Origin: Acidimicrobiaceae bacterium
Lineage (GTDB): Bacteria > Actinomycetota > Acidimicrobiia > Acidimicrobiales > UBA8592
Direction of reading: 5' to 3'
Length of the DNA stretch: 34,797 nt
Assembly: GCA_002715405.1 (NCBI GenBank)
Contig: PAZD01000059.1
Coordinates: 1 to 34,797, forward strand
In this document: one piece after another, positions 25,171-31,919 of the stretch
How positions within the stretch are numbered: the first letter of the stretch is position 1
Layout of the letters: every line of letters begins with the position of its first letter
The notes under the pieces: model-generated
What the model was told of the DNA's origin: nothing
The model's database searches: none
The model's input: only the letters and a program-made list of their open reading frames with translations
Translations under genes and position numbers: made by a program

Positions 25171-25722
25171 ATGTTACGTTTATTTGACTTTGTATTTTCC
25201 TTCTTCGGCTTACTGTTTTTATCCCCCCTACTAGTTCTTATATTCTTGCTTACCCTACTTGATACGGGTTCACCTTTATTTCGGCAAGAGCGTATAGGTC
25301 ATTTGGAAAAGCCATTTACATTAGTAAAGTTCCGTACAATGCAAAAAGACACTGCTTCTGTTGCAAGTCATTTTGCTGATGTGTCAGCAATTACTTCAGT
25401 TGGATCATTTTTGCGTAAAACTCATCTTGATGAGCTTCCCCAGTTGTGGAATGTTTTGAAGGGAGACATGAGCTTAGTAGGCCCTCGTCCAGCTTTATTT
25501 AGTCAACAAAAGTTGCGTGATGCTCGTAAAGCCCGCCATGTTTACAATGTACGTCCTGGTATCACTGGTCTTTCTCAGGTAAGTGGACTTGATACTTCGA
25601 CCCCAGAACTTCTAGCTGAGACAGATGCAAAGATGCTCCAAACACTATCGATTGCTGATTACTTCAAGTACATTGTTGTAACTGCAAGCGGCAAAGGTAA
25701 GGGAGATGCTGCTAATAGGTAA
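25171..25722 (+). CDS. PglC-type undecaprenyl-phosphate sugar-1-phosphate transferase
   Basis: 183 residues, the size of minimal monotopic phosphoglycosyl transferases. MLRLFDFVFSFFGLLFLSPL is the N-terminal re-entrant membrane helix with its Ser-Pro kink. FRQERIG, LVKFRTM, the Asp-Glu catalytic pair in THLDELPQLW, DMSLVGPRP and VRPGITGLSQVSG are all in family order. It transfers a sugar phosphate from an NDP-sugar to undecaprenyl phosphate and would start glycan assembly in this cluster. The gene looks foreign: two 60-base lines (25441-25560) hold 27 and 28 G/C, and Arg is mostly CGT, whereas neighbours use AGA and are near 30 % GC. It has a weak ribosome-binding site of its own. Confidence 0.9.
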   Translation: MLRLFDFVFSFFGLLFLSPLLVLIFLLTLLDTGSPLFRQERIGHLEKPFTLVKFRTMQKDTASVASHFADVSAITSVGSFLRKTHLDELPQLWNVLKGDMSLVGPRPALFSQQKLRDARKARHVYNVRPGITGLSQVSGLDTSTPELLAETDAKMLQTLSIADYFKYIVVTASGKGKGDAANR

Positions 25723-25749
25723 ATAATTGATTCAATAATAATTACTGAT

Positions 25750-25902
25750 TTAAATGCTTAAAAAATAAGAAGCCAAACCTAATATTGCGCAAATAAGTAC
25801 AAAAAGAGGGGAAAACCCTTTTGTTCCTTTTATTGGGCCTTTATTACTAGAACTAGGTTCTCTGATAGCCTCAAAGGCATCTTCACTGTTTTCCTTGTCC
25901 AT
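25750..25902 (-). CDS. small single-span membrane protein (50 aa), MDKE family member
   Basis: A 50-residue frame: MDKENSEDAF at the start, a polar Lys/Gly linker (NKGPIKGTKGF), then one hydrophobic helix LFVLICAILGLASYFL near the C-terminus. It is the last of four tandem tiny membrane-protein genes on this strand and shares the MDKE opening with two of them. No ribosome-binding site is evident. I do not recognise the family. Support comes from the repeated architecture and shared start, not from homology, so it could still be a chance frame. Confidence 0.45.
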   Translation of the reverse strand: MDKENSEDAFEAIREPSSSNKGPIKGTKGFSPLFVLICAILGLASYFLSI

Positions 25903-25942
25903 AGAACAAGGTTACTAAAAATGTAGAGCTAAAAGAGTCTCC

Positions 25943-26122
25943 CTAGAGAATATTAAAAATTCTAAAAACTCGAAATACAAAATATATTATGACAAAAAAA
26001 ATAGCAGCTGCAGCAAATTGATCACCTACGTCTGCATTTCTAAAAGCTCCTAAACCACCAAAACAAGTTATACCACTCCAACCAAGTGTTTTTAATAACT
26101 CCGATTTTTTTTCTTTATCCAT
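25943..26122 (-). CDS. small membrane protein (59 aa), MDKEKKS family member
   Basis: 59 residues starting MDKEKKSELLKTLGWSG, a middle Gly-rich part (CFGGLGAFRNADVGDQ) and a hydrophobic helix AAAAIFFVIIYFVF ending in basic residues. The first seven residues are identical to those of the next gene upstream (26137-26319), and 20 bases across the start region are identical too. I see no known domain. The frame lies within an 800-base stretch free of larger genes, which adds to its credibility. Function unknown. Confidence 0.5.
   Translation of the reverse strand: MDKEKKSELLKTLGWSGITCFGGLGAFRNADVGDQFAAAAIFFVIIYFVFRVFRIFNIL
26103..26122. repeat. 20-base direct repeat, copy 1
   Basis: These 20 bases, which contain the reverse complement of the MDKEKKS start region, recur exactly at 26300-26319. 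The copy spacing equals one mini-gene, pointing to tandem duplication. Confidence 0.65.
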
Positions 26123-26136
26123 GTGTTTTTTTATAA

Positions 26137-26319
26137 TTATATAATTTTAAAATATTTTAAAGCACGAGTAGCAAAATATATGATTAACAAAAAAATAACT
26201 CCAGCAAAAATAATTTGTCCAATACTAGTTCCTGCTGGAATAGAGGTAATGATATAGAATATCGCCATTAAGCTTAATAAAATTATTTGAATTACCTTTG
26301 ATTTTTTTTCTTTATCCAT
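26137..26319 (-). CDS. small two-helix membrane protein (60 aa), MDKEKKS family member
   Basis: 60 residues: MDKEKKSKVIQIILLSL, a first helix through about residue 25, a short Pro-Gly turn (SIPAGTSIGQ), a second helix IIFAGVIFLLIIYFA and a basic tail (TRALKYFKII). It shares its first seven residues with the neighbour at 25943-26122. It starts five bases after the stop of the gene at 26325. No recognisable family; the topology suggests a small inner-membrane hairpin protein. Confidence 0.55.
   Translation of the reverse strand: MDKEKKSKVIQIILLSLMAIFYIITSIPAGTSIGQIIFAGVIFLLIIYFATRALKYFKII
26300..26319. repeat. 20-base direct repeat, copy 2
   Basis: Identical to 26103-26122 and likewise spans the start of an MDKEKKS gene on the minus strand. 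Confidence 0.65.
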
Positions 26320-26324
26320 TTAAT

Positions 26325-26483
26325 TTAAACATCCAAAAGGTAAAGTATTCCAACCCCAAGAGCGATTGCCGATAGGGTCAGCCCTGAAACTTTGTAGGTT
26401 TTTGGACTCTTCCAATCTACATTTCTAACATTAATAATCCAAAAAATTACGAGTATGAATATTGCGATATCATTAAAATCCAT
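26325..26483 (-). CDS. small two-helix membrane protein (52 aa)
   Basis: 52 residues: MDFNDIAIFILVIFWIINVR (first helix), a polar turn NVDWKSPKTYKVSG, then LTLSAIALGVGILYLLDV (second helix). It begins MD like the other three but lacks the KEKK run. It is the first gene of the four-gene tandem on the minus strand and faces away from the GT2 gene at 26562. No ribosome-binding site stands out. Function unknown; real gene status rests on size, position and hydrophobic pattern. Confidence 0.45.
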   Translation of the reverse strand: MDFNDIAIFILVIFWIINVRNVDWKSPKTYKVSGLTLSAIALGVGILYLLDV

Positions 26484-26561
26484 TAGGTCATTGTAGTTTG
26501 TTTTGAAGTTTTAATTAAAAACAAATGCTTGAAGAATATAAAGTTCGTACAATTTATACTA

Positions 26562-27272
26562 ATGTATATGAAATTTGAATATACGGTAATAATCCCTATA
26601 TACAATGAAGTCAACACTATAGAAAAAGTCCTCGAAAAGATATCTACATTAGATTACAAAACAAAAATTATAGTTGTTGATGATGGCTCTAGTGATGGTT
26701 CAGAAAATCTCAACCTAGAAGACATCAATGAAAATATTAAACACTATAAATCAGAAAAAAATTTTGGGAAAGGAAATGCCCTTAGAAAAGGGCTTGCATT
26801 CATATCACAAGAAAAGGATTCTATTGCAATATTTTTTGATGCAGATGATGAAATTCCTACAAACGTAATTGAGCAAATAATCGAAGCTTACGAAAAAGAT
26901 GTAAATATTAATGCTATTTTTGGAAGTAGATTTTTAGATTTTTCACTATCAAAGATTATAGAAATGGGATTTCATAGGTACATTGCAAATAGGACATTAA
27001 CGGCCATAATTAACTTTAGATTTAAACAAAATCTAACTGATATGGAGACAGCAATCAAATCATTCAAAATTCAGAATCTCAATATTGATGAACTTAAAGA
27101 AGATGGTTTTGAGATAGAACCAGAAGTAACTAAGTTTCTTATTCGATCAAATATAGACATAATGGAAATACCTATTAAATATTTACCCAGAAGTAGAGCA
27201 GAGGGGAAAAAGATTTCATTTTCTGACGGTTTCAAAACATTAAAATATTTAATCCATGATGACAACAAATAA
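26562..27272 (+). CDS. DPM1/GtrB-like GT2 polyprenyl-phosphate sugar synthase
   Basis: About 236 residues from ATG 26562. A TTG 11 codons upstream and an ATG two codons downstream are alternative starts; the family usually begins just before the EYTVIIPIYNE strand, favouring 26562 or 26568. IIVVDDGSSDGS and FFDADDEIP (the DXD) are the GT2 hallmarks. FGKGNALRKGLAF and the EIPIKYLPRSRAEGKKI tail place it with polyprenyl-phosphate sugar synthases. It overlaps the start of the following membrane-protein gene by 17 bases. The two would form a donor-maker/GT-C user pair. It is a distant relative of the 22689 enzyme, not a recent copy. Confidence 0.86.
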   Translation: MYMKFEYTVIIPIYNEVNTIEKVLEKISTLDYKTKIIVVDDGSSDGSENLNLEDINENIKHYKSEKNFGKGNALRKGLAFISQEKDSIAIFFDADDEIPTNVIEQIIEAYEKDVNINAIFGSRFLDFSLSKIIEMGFHRYIANRTLTAIINFRFKQNLTDMETAIKSFKIQNLNIDELKEDGFEIEPEVTKFLIRSNIDIMEIPIKYLPRSRAEGKKISFSDGFKTLKYLIHDDNK

Positions 27273-28497
27273 AATTAAGTTATATTTTTTCCTTTTTTTT
27301 GTGCTCTTAGCACATCAGTTGTTTTTAATTAATACTAAAAGCCAGCATGGATGTGGTGCTGATTTGCCTTTGAATTTTTTTGTTCAGGCTAAAAGTTTCG
27401 AAAACACGTTTTCTGGTTATGATAACTTTGAATACAATGGTGCATTCTTAAAAATCGATTGTGATGTTGTAGATGTAATAACACCGACAGGTGACCCTGC
27501 TAGATATTTACTACTAGAAAATTCAAATACAATTGAAAGGCCTTTGCACAATATTATGGCGATACCATTTAGATACATATCAACATTTTTTCTTGAACTT
27601 TTAAATATAGATATAAAACCCACCGAATTTAATAGTTACTCTTCATCTGGTAGTTTTAATGTGAGATCATTTTATTTGTCTTGGTATTATGCTCATTTAT
27701 TTCAAAATATTTTACTAATCTTCATTAGCTACTATCTATTTTCTAAACTATTTAAATTAAATTATTTTTTAACGTTTCTTTTTTACCTTATTTTTTACTT
27801 GCCAAATTTAGGAAAAGATATCCTTAGCCCAGATATGAACATGTGGATACCTGTATCCATATTGTTAAACTTATACCTGTTAAAAATTTTTAATAATTCA
27901 ACTCTTAGAAAACGAGTATTGATATTTACTTCTTTTACAATTCTTATTTATCCTATTTTTGTAATAAATTATTTTTTTTATACTCTTATAGCAACCAAAA
28001 AATTTATAACAAAAAATCTAAGTTTTAAAACGCTCGTAATAGAAGGTTTGTCCTTGGTTGCACCTTACATTTTATATAGATTATTTTTGCTACAAAGAGA
28101 TTTGCAATTTAGTCCTATTTCATGGCAATGCCTAAATGAAAACAACAGTATTGGCGATTTCTGTTATGGTGTTTGGATTTTTGTGAAAGTAAACAACATT
28201 AGCGATTTTGTAAATTATTTAAGTGAAGCATTTTCTAGCGCTGCAAGAAAGGGAGACCTTAACAACTTTGCCTTACTTTTAATTTTTGCGTGTATTTTAT
28301 TTTTTTATAGTAAAAAAAGAAAAAATTATATAACTAATAGTGATTATCTAATTCTAGTTTTTTGCATAATAATTGTTTTGATATTAATTGGAGTGTTTAA
28401 TGAAAGATACATAAATTACCTGCCAACAACAATGCTTTTTTATTTAATCAATAATAGAGAATTCAAAAACACCATTTTTAATAGAACATTATTTTGA
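27256..28497 (+). CDS. multi-pass membrane protein, probable GT-C-like glycosyltransferase
   Basis: 413 residues with eight to ten hydrophobic segments. After the first helix comes a long extracytoplasmic loop with TPTGDPARYLLLEN and ERPLHNIMAIP. A GD-x-x-Y motif followed by RPL/RPY is a common signature in bacterial GT-C-like membrane proteins. Its start lies inside the upstream GT2 gene, which strongly links the two functions: the GT2 makes a polyprenyl-P-sugar and this protein transfers it outside. It lacks the soluble C-terminal domain of the 1208 and 23415 proteins. The last nine bases overlap the convergent AlgX-like gene. Exact family not assigned. Confidence 0.6.
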   Translation: MMTTNKIKLYFFLFFVLLAHQLFLINTKSQHGCGADLPLNFFVQAKSFENTFSGYDNFEYNGAFLKIDCDVVDVITPTGDPARYLLLENSNTIERPLHNIMAIPFRYISTFFLELLNIDIKPTEFNSYSSSGSFNVRSFYLSWYYAHLFQNILLIFISYYLFSKLFKLNYFLTFLFYLIFYLPNLGKDILSPDMNMWIPVSILLNLYLLKIFNNSTLRKRVLIFTSFTILIYPIFVINYFFYTLIATKKFITKNLSFKTLVIEGLSLVAPYILYRLFLLQRDLQFSPISWQCLNENNSIGDFCYGVWIFVKVNNISDFVNYLSEAFSSAARKGDLNNFALLLIFACILFFYSKKRKNYITNSDYLILVFCIIIVLILIGVFNERYINYLPTTMLFYLINNREFKNTIFNRTLF

Positions 28498-29802
28498 GAA
28501 AACCTCGGCTGAAAATAGTTTAGAAAGTATTTCCAGTCTAGGCTTTTCGTTAAGGTTGTGATAGAGCAAGTTTTCAATAGATGATTCGACAATTATTATT
28601 GAATAACTATCTATTATTAATTTAAATATTTCAGGTGAAATTTTTTCAATATAACTCCAGTGAATCTCGTCATAGTCAAATAATGCTTTTAGATCACTAC
28701 CTCCATTTCTATTTTCAAAAAAAGAGTCTCTGACCAAAAGTATTCTTTCTTTCGAAAAGTCTGCTGTACTGGTAACTGAATAGTCATCTTCATAGGTATC
28801 TAAACTAATGAAACTCAACCTCTCTAGAACTTCATTATTTGCTAACTTTACTCCAACCTTTTCATATTTATTTATTGAATTTTCATCCATAGAAGAAAGT
28901 AATTCTACTAAGGCTATCGAAAGACCGTAGTCTGACCAGTGGGTATTGCCTTGCGCATAAAGGGGAGTAGAGTTTTTATTACTTGAATAAATTGGATAAA
29001 GATCTATATAAGTAGTAGATTCAGAATTATCCGCCTGATTTTTTAAATTTTTGTTTATAATTTTAACCTCATCGCACTTAATAAAAAACATCTGAAAAGG
29101 AAGTAGCTTCTCTTCGATTACTTGTCCTTTTAGTGGGATCGGGAGTATGATAATTCTTTTGTCAGAGCTATTTAATTTAATAAGGGATTCTCTATGAAGG
29201 TTTTCTGAATCTAATGACGGACAAGAAGATAAGCTCTTTGAAAAAATCCACCCCTCTTTACCATAAAAAATTTCACTATTTAGAACAGTTAAAGGAAAAT
29301 TTTCTGCTTCCTTCTCAAAAGCCCAGAAAAAATTAGAAACATTTTTTAGTAATATTTCTTTAAAATTACTTTGGTTAATTAATGAATCTGTTTTTTCTAT
29401 AAAACCTTTTCGGTCTATGCTAGAGATCAATTCAGTAAAGTTATTATTTAATGCATCATTCTTATTTATATTTTCTGATTTATTACTTTCTATATAATTT
29501 AAAACAATTGTAATTAGCTCTTCCTCAATTCTTAATCCATCAGAGATTGTGATCGGGGTCGATTCTTTTTTGTATCCAAACCATATTTCATCATCAACTA
29601 TTGAATAAAATTCATCTATTGTAAAAGGCCCTTCGGGGTGTAACTTTCCAAATTCGTCCCAAATGTCGTAAGTTGCTAGAGGATCTCTTTTTTCAGAATC
29701 TTGAACCTCTCTGTTGCTTAGATTTTCAACTGTTGTTAGAAAAAGAGGAATGAGTAGAATTACTAAGAAAATAATCTTTATTTGAGTAATAGAATGCTTC
29801 AT
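28489..29802 (-). CDS. AlgX/AlgJ-like SGNH-fold O-acyltransferase partner
   Basis: 437 residues. An N-terminal signal anchor (IIFLVILLIPLFLTTV, about 10-25) puts the rest in the periplasm. The SGNH-like elements are IILPIPLKGQ, QGNTHWSDYG (His288) and LLVRDSFFENR (Ser360). In AlgJ/AlgX the triad Asp sits two residues before the His (DTHW or DHHW), and here that position is Asn286. The preceding MBOAT gene ends two bases upstream, giving the standard AlgI-AlgJ/X arrangement: MBOAT exports the acyl group and this protein transfers it to the polysaccharide. A non-canonical triad means activity is likely but not certain. Confidence 0.78.
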   Translation of the reverse strand: MKHSITQIKIIFLVILLIPLFLTTVENLSNREVQDSEKRDPLATYDIWDEFGKLHPEGPFTIDEFYSIVDDEIWFGYKKESTPITISDGLRIEEELITIVLNYIESNKSENINKNDALNNNFTELISSIDRKGFIEKTDSLINQSNFKEILLKNVSNFFWAFEKEAENFPLTVLNSEIFYGKEGWIFSKSLSSCPSLDSENLHRESLIKLNSSDKRIIILPIPLKGQVIEEKLLPFQMFFIKCDEVKIINKNLKNQADNSESTTYIDLYPIYSSNKNSTPLYAQGNTHWSDYGLSIALVELLSSMDENSINKYEKVGVKLANNEVLERLSFISLDTYEDDYSVTSTADFSKERILLVRDSFFENRNGGSDLKALFDYDEIHWSYIEKISPEIFKLIIDSYSIIIVESSIENLLYHNLNEKPRLEILSKLFSAEVFSK

Positions 29803-29804
29803 AT

Positions 29805-31181
29805 TTAAAACCTAAAGTAAATAAATGGATAATATTCTGAGATAAAAACACCAGCTAGGCCCACAAGAAGCACGCTGTAAATGTATATTGAATAGCCCAG
29901 TTCCGATGTAGTTAATTTGTTATGAAAGAGTTCTATAGTTTTTTCATTTATAATTACTGATAAAATTCCAGCAATAAAAGCAATGAGTGTTAATAAATTT
30001 ATTTCTGTAACTATGAAGGCCATTGTGTAATCATTTACAAAACTGAAGGAGAAAAGAGATTTTAATATTATCCCTATATGTTCGAATTCAGAGAATCTGA
30101 AGGGGACCCAAGACACTGAAACCAAGATAAAGGTGGTTAACCTTCTTCTGAACACAAAAGAAAAAAGAGAAGATTTACTAAATATTTTTTCTATTGATAA
30201 AAATAAACCGTGGATTATTCCCCATAATATAAAATTATAATTTGCTCCATGCCACAGAGAGGTTAATAGGAAAGTAATCCATAAATTCCTGTAAGTTTTG
30301 AGTATTCCATTCTTATTCCCCCCAAGCGGTATATATACATAGTCTCTAAAGAATTGCGACAAGGTTATATGCCATCTTTTCCAGAATTCAGAAAATGACT
30401 TAGCTTGATAAGGAAAGTTAAAATTTTCTGGAAGATTGAAACCTAGGAGCTTTCCTAAACCAACAGCAATATCACAGTAACCCGAGAAATCAAAGTATAT
30501 TTGAAACGTAAATGCCAAAACAATAATCCATGCAGATAACATAGAAACTTCTGTCTCGAAAGCTTGTGATTGTACATCAACTAGTCTTGAGAGGGAGTTT
30601 GCAAAAAGAAGTTTCTTTATTAATCCATAACCAATTCTTAAAATTCCATATTGCATTTCATCTTTCTTAAATCTGTCTCTCTTTATCAAGTTTGATTTAA
30701 AATCTATAGATTTAATGATTGGTCCAGCAACTAATTGAGGAAAAAATGTAAGAAACAAGACTATTTCGGACAAGCTATTCAAATGATTCTTGCCTTGCTT
30801 TTTTGTATCTATGTAATAAGCAATAGATTGGAATGTAAAGAAAGAGATTCCAAGTGGTAATTCTCCAGAATAGGTGTTCATATTTAGATCAAATATTTTA
30901 GAAAGCATGTCTACTGTAAAAGTAGAATATTTGAACCAAAGTAGGGGTGCCAGAATTAGTGAGATGGTTGTTTTATTACTGAAATAATCATATTTGATTT
31001 GAAAATACAATAAAATTCCAATATATAAAATTATTATTAAAAAGAAACCATTTCCAACCCAGTAGAAAAATAAGCTCCCCATTAGCAATACAGTATTAAA
31101 ATATCTTCTCTTAAGAAACCATGTGAGAATTAGAAGGCCTGGGAGAAAGATAAAAAGAAAACTTGTGCTGACAAATAACAT
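29805..31181 (-). CDS. MBOAT family membrane O-acyltransferase (AlgI-like)
   Basis: 458 residues, about ten to twelve helices. Landmarks are GISFFTFQSIAYYID, FFPQLVAGPI, the conserved loop FWKRWHITLSQFFRDYVYIP and SLWHGANYNFILWGIIHG near residues 305-325. The last carries the invariant MBOAT His. AlgI-like proteins move an acetyl or acyl group across the inner membrane for polysaccharide modification. It forms a two-gene unit with the AlgX-like gene. Upstream, between this gene and the VTC gene, lies the tRNA-Phe remnant. Confidence 0.93.
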   Translation of the reverse strand: MLFVSTSFLFIFLPGLLILTWFLKRRYFNTVLLMGSLFFYWVGNGFFLIIILYIGILLYFQIKYDYFSNKTTISLILAPLLWFKYSTFTVDMLSKIFDLNMNTYSGELPLGISFFTFQSIAYYIDTKKQGKNHLNSLSEIVLFLTFFPQLVAGPIIKSIDFKSNLIKRDRFKKDEMQYGILRIGYGLIKKLLFANSLSRLVDVQSQAFETEVSMLSAWIIVLAFTFQIYFDFSGYCDIAVGLGKLLGFNLPENFNFPYQAKSFSEFWKRWHITLSQFFRDYVYIPLGGNKNGILKTYRNLWITFLLTSLWHGANYNFILWGIIHGLFLSIEKIFSKSSLFSFVFRRRLTTFILVSVSWVPFRFSEFEHIGIILKSLFSFSFVNDYTMAFIVTEINLLTLIAFIAGILSVIINEKTIELFHNKLTTSELGYSIYIYSVLLVGLAGVFISEYYPFIYFRF

Positions 31182-31215
31182 TTATAAAAACATATTAACT
31201 AACTTGGTTTTTTTG

Positions 31216-31278
31216 TGGCCAGAGGCAGAATCAAACTGCCGACCCCTTGTTTTTCAGAGAAAGGTTATCCATTAGGCC
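31216..31278 (-). tRNA. degenerate tRNA-Phe-like remnant (anticodon GAA), probably non-functional
   Basis: On the minus strand the 3' half is clearly tRNA. The anticodon loop CTGAAAA (31252-31258) carries anticodon GAA. It is flanked by a five-pair stem with one C-C mismatch and one T-G pair. A five-base variable loop, a perfect T-stem (GGCAG/CTGCC) around TTTGATT, an acceptor strand TCTGGCC and discriminator A follow. The T-loop has T in place of the invariant C56. The 5' half is about ten bases too short, cannot form a D-stem, and its acceptor strand GGCCTAA pairs with only five of seven bases. CCA is not encoded. Its first seven bases coincide with the end and TAA stop of the VTC gene. Confidence 0.55.
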
Positions 31279-31919
31279 ATTGAATACTTTGAAAAACCTA
31301 CTCTTGGAAAAGATAAAATACGATTTAATTTTTCATCCTCGTATAGGATTTTTGAAATCTTTATTTCAACCACATTGCTGTTGTAAGGTTTTTCTCTCGA
31401 TATAGATCCATTAATATACTTTGAGGTCTTAATTCCTGTATCAATAGTTAGTCTTAAATCTACTCCATACTTACTAGAAACAAAATACTTCCTATGGTAA
31501 GAAACTAGGCTATTTAAATGAGAAAATTTCTTAAGATAGAACTGAACTTTCTCGTTTGAGGAAATATTATAATTTGCTATTTTGTTGAACATATCATTCA
31601 TTTGTACTTCTTCTTGAAATACATCCTTAATAGTTACAATCCCTAACTTTTTTTTCACTTCCCATTGCCCATTTACTACAGGGGTTAATTCCTGATAATA
31701 CCTATAGCGAAATTTCTCTTTTTCATAGTATCCTTCTATTGCTCTATTGAGCTGTTGATGATTATAGGTATCAAAATAGATGCTGTTCACCTTTCTATCA
31801 TCATATTGTTTGGTAAAAAATAACTCAGACCTATGTATATCCTGTAGTACCTTGTTGTAGTCTCTATTATCAAAAGTGTATTTAAACTCTACTCTAGGTA
31901 CTGATTTTTTATTCTTCAT
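31272..31919 (-). CDS. VTC domain protein (polyphosphate polymerase-like fold)
   Basis: 215 residues, on the short side for a VTC domain. The tunnel-fold residues are in order: RVEFKY (Arg9, Glu11, Lys13), VNSIYFDT, RYRYY (71-75), EVKKK (87-91), SYHRKYF (140-146), LRLTID (155-160) and VVEIKIS near the end. In yeast VTC4 this fold makes polyphosphate from ATP. In bacteria the domain is regularly encoded beside DUF4956 and CotH genes, as here, and its role is not established. The start overlaps the DUF4956 stop by 11 bases. The C-terminal SMA and TAA stop lie within the tRNA-like remnant, so the tail may have been rewritten by an insertion. Confidence 0.85.
   Translation of the reverse strand: MKNKKSVPRVEFKYTFDNRDYNKVLQDIHRSELFFTKQYDDRKVNSIYFDTYNHQQLNRAIEGYYEKEKFRYRYYQELTPVVNGQWEVKKKLGIVTIKDVFQEEVQMNDMFNKIANYNISSNEKVQFYLKKFSHLNSLVSYHRKYFVSSKYGVDLRLTIDTGIKTSKYINGSISREKPYNSNVVEIKISKILYEDEKLNRILSFPRVGFSKYSMA

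Noticed and set aside
31201..31290. A fully functional tRNA with anticodon GAA
   Set aside because: No D-stem can form, the 5' acceptor strand mismatches and the T-loop C56 is changed, so I report it as a remnant.
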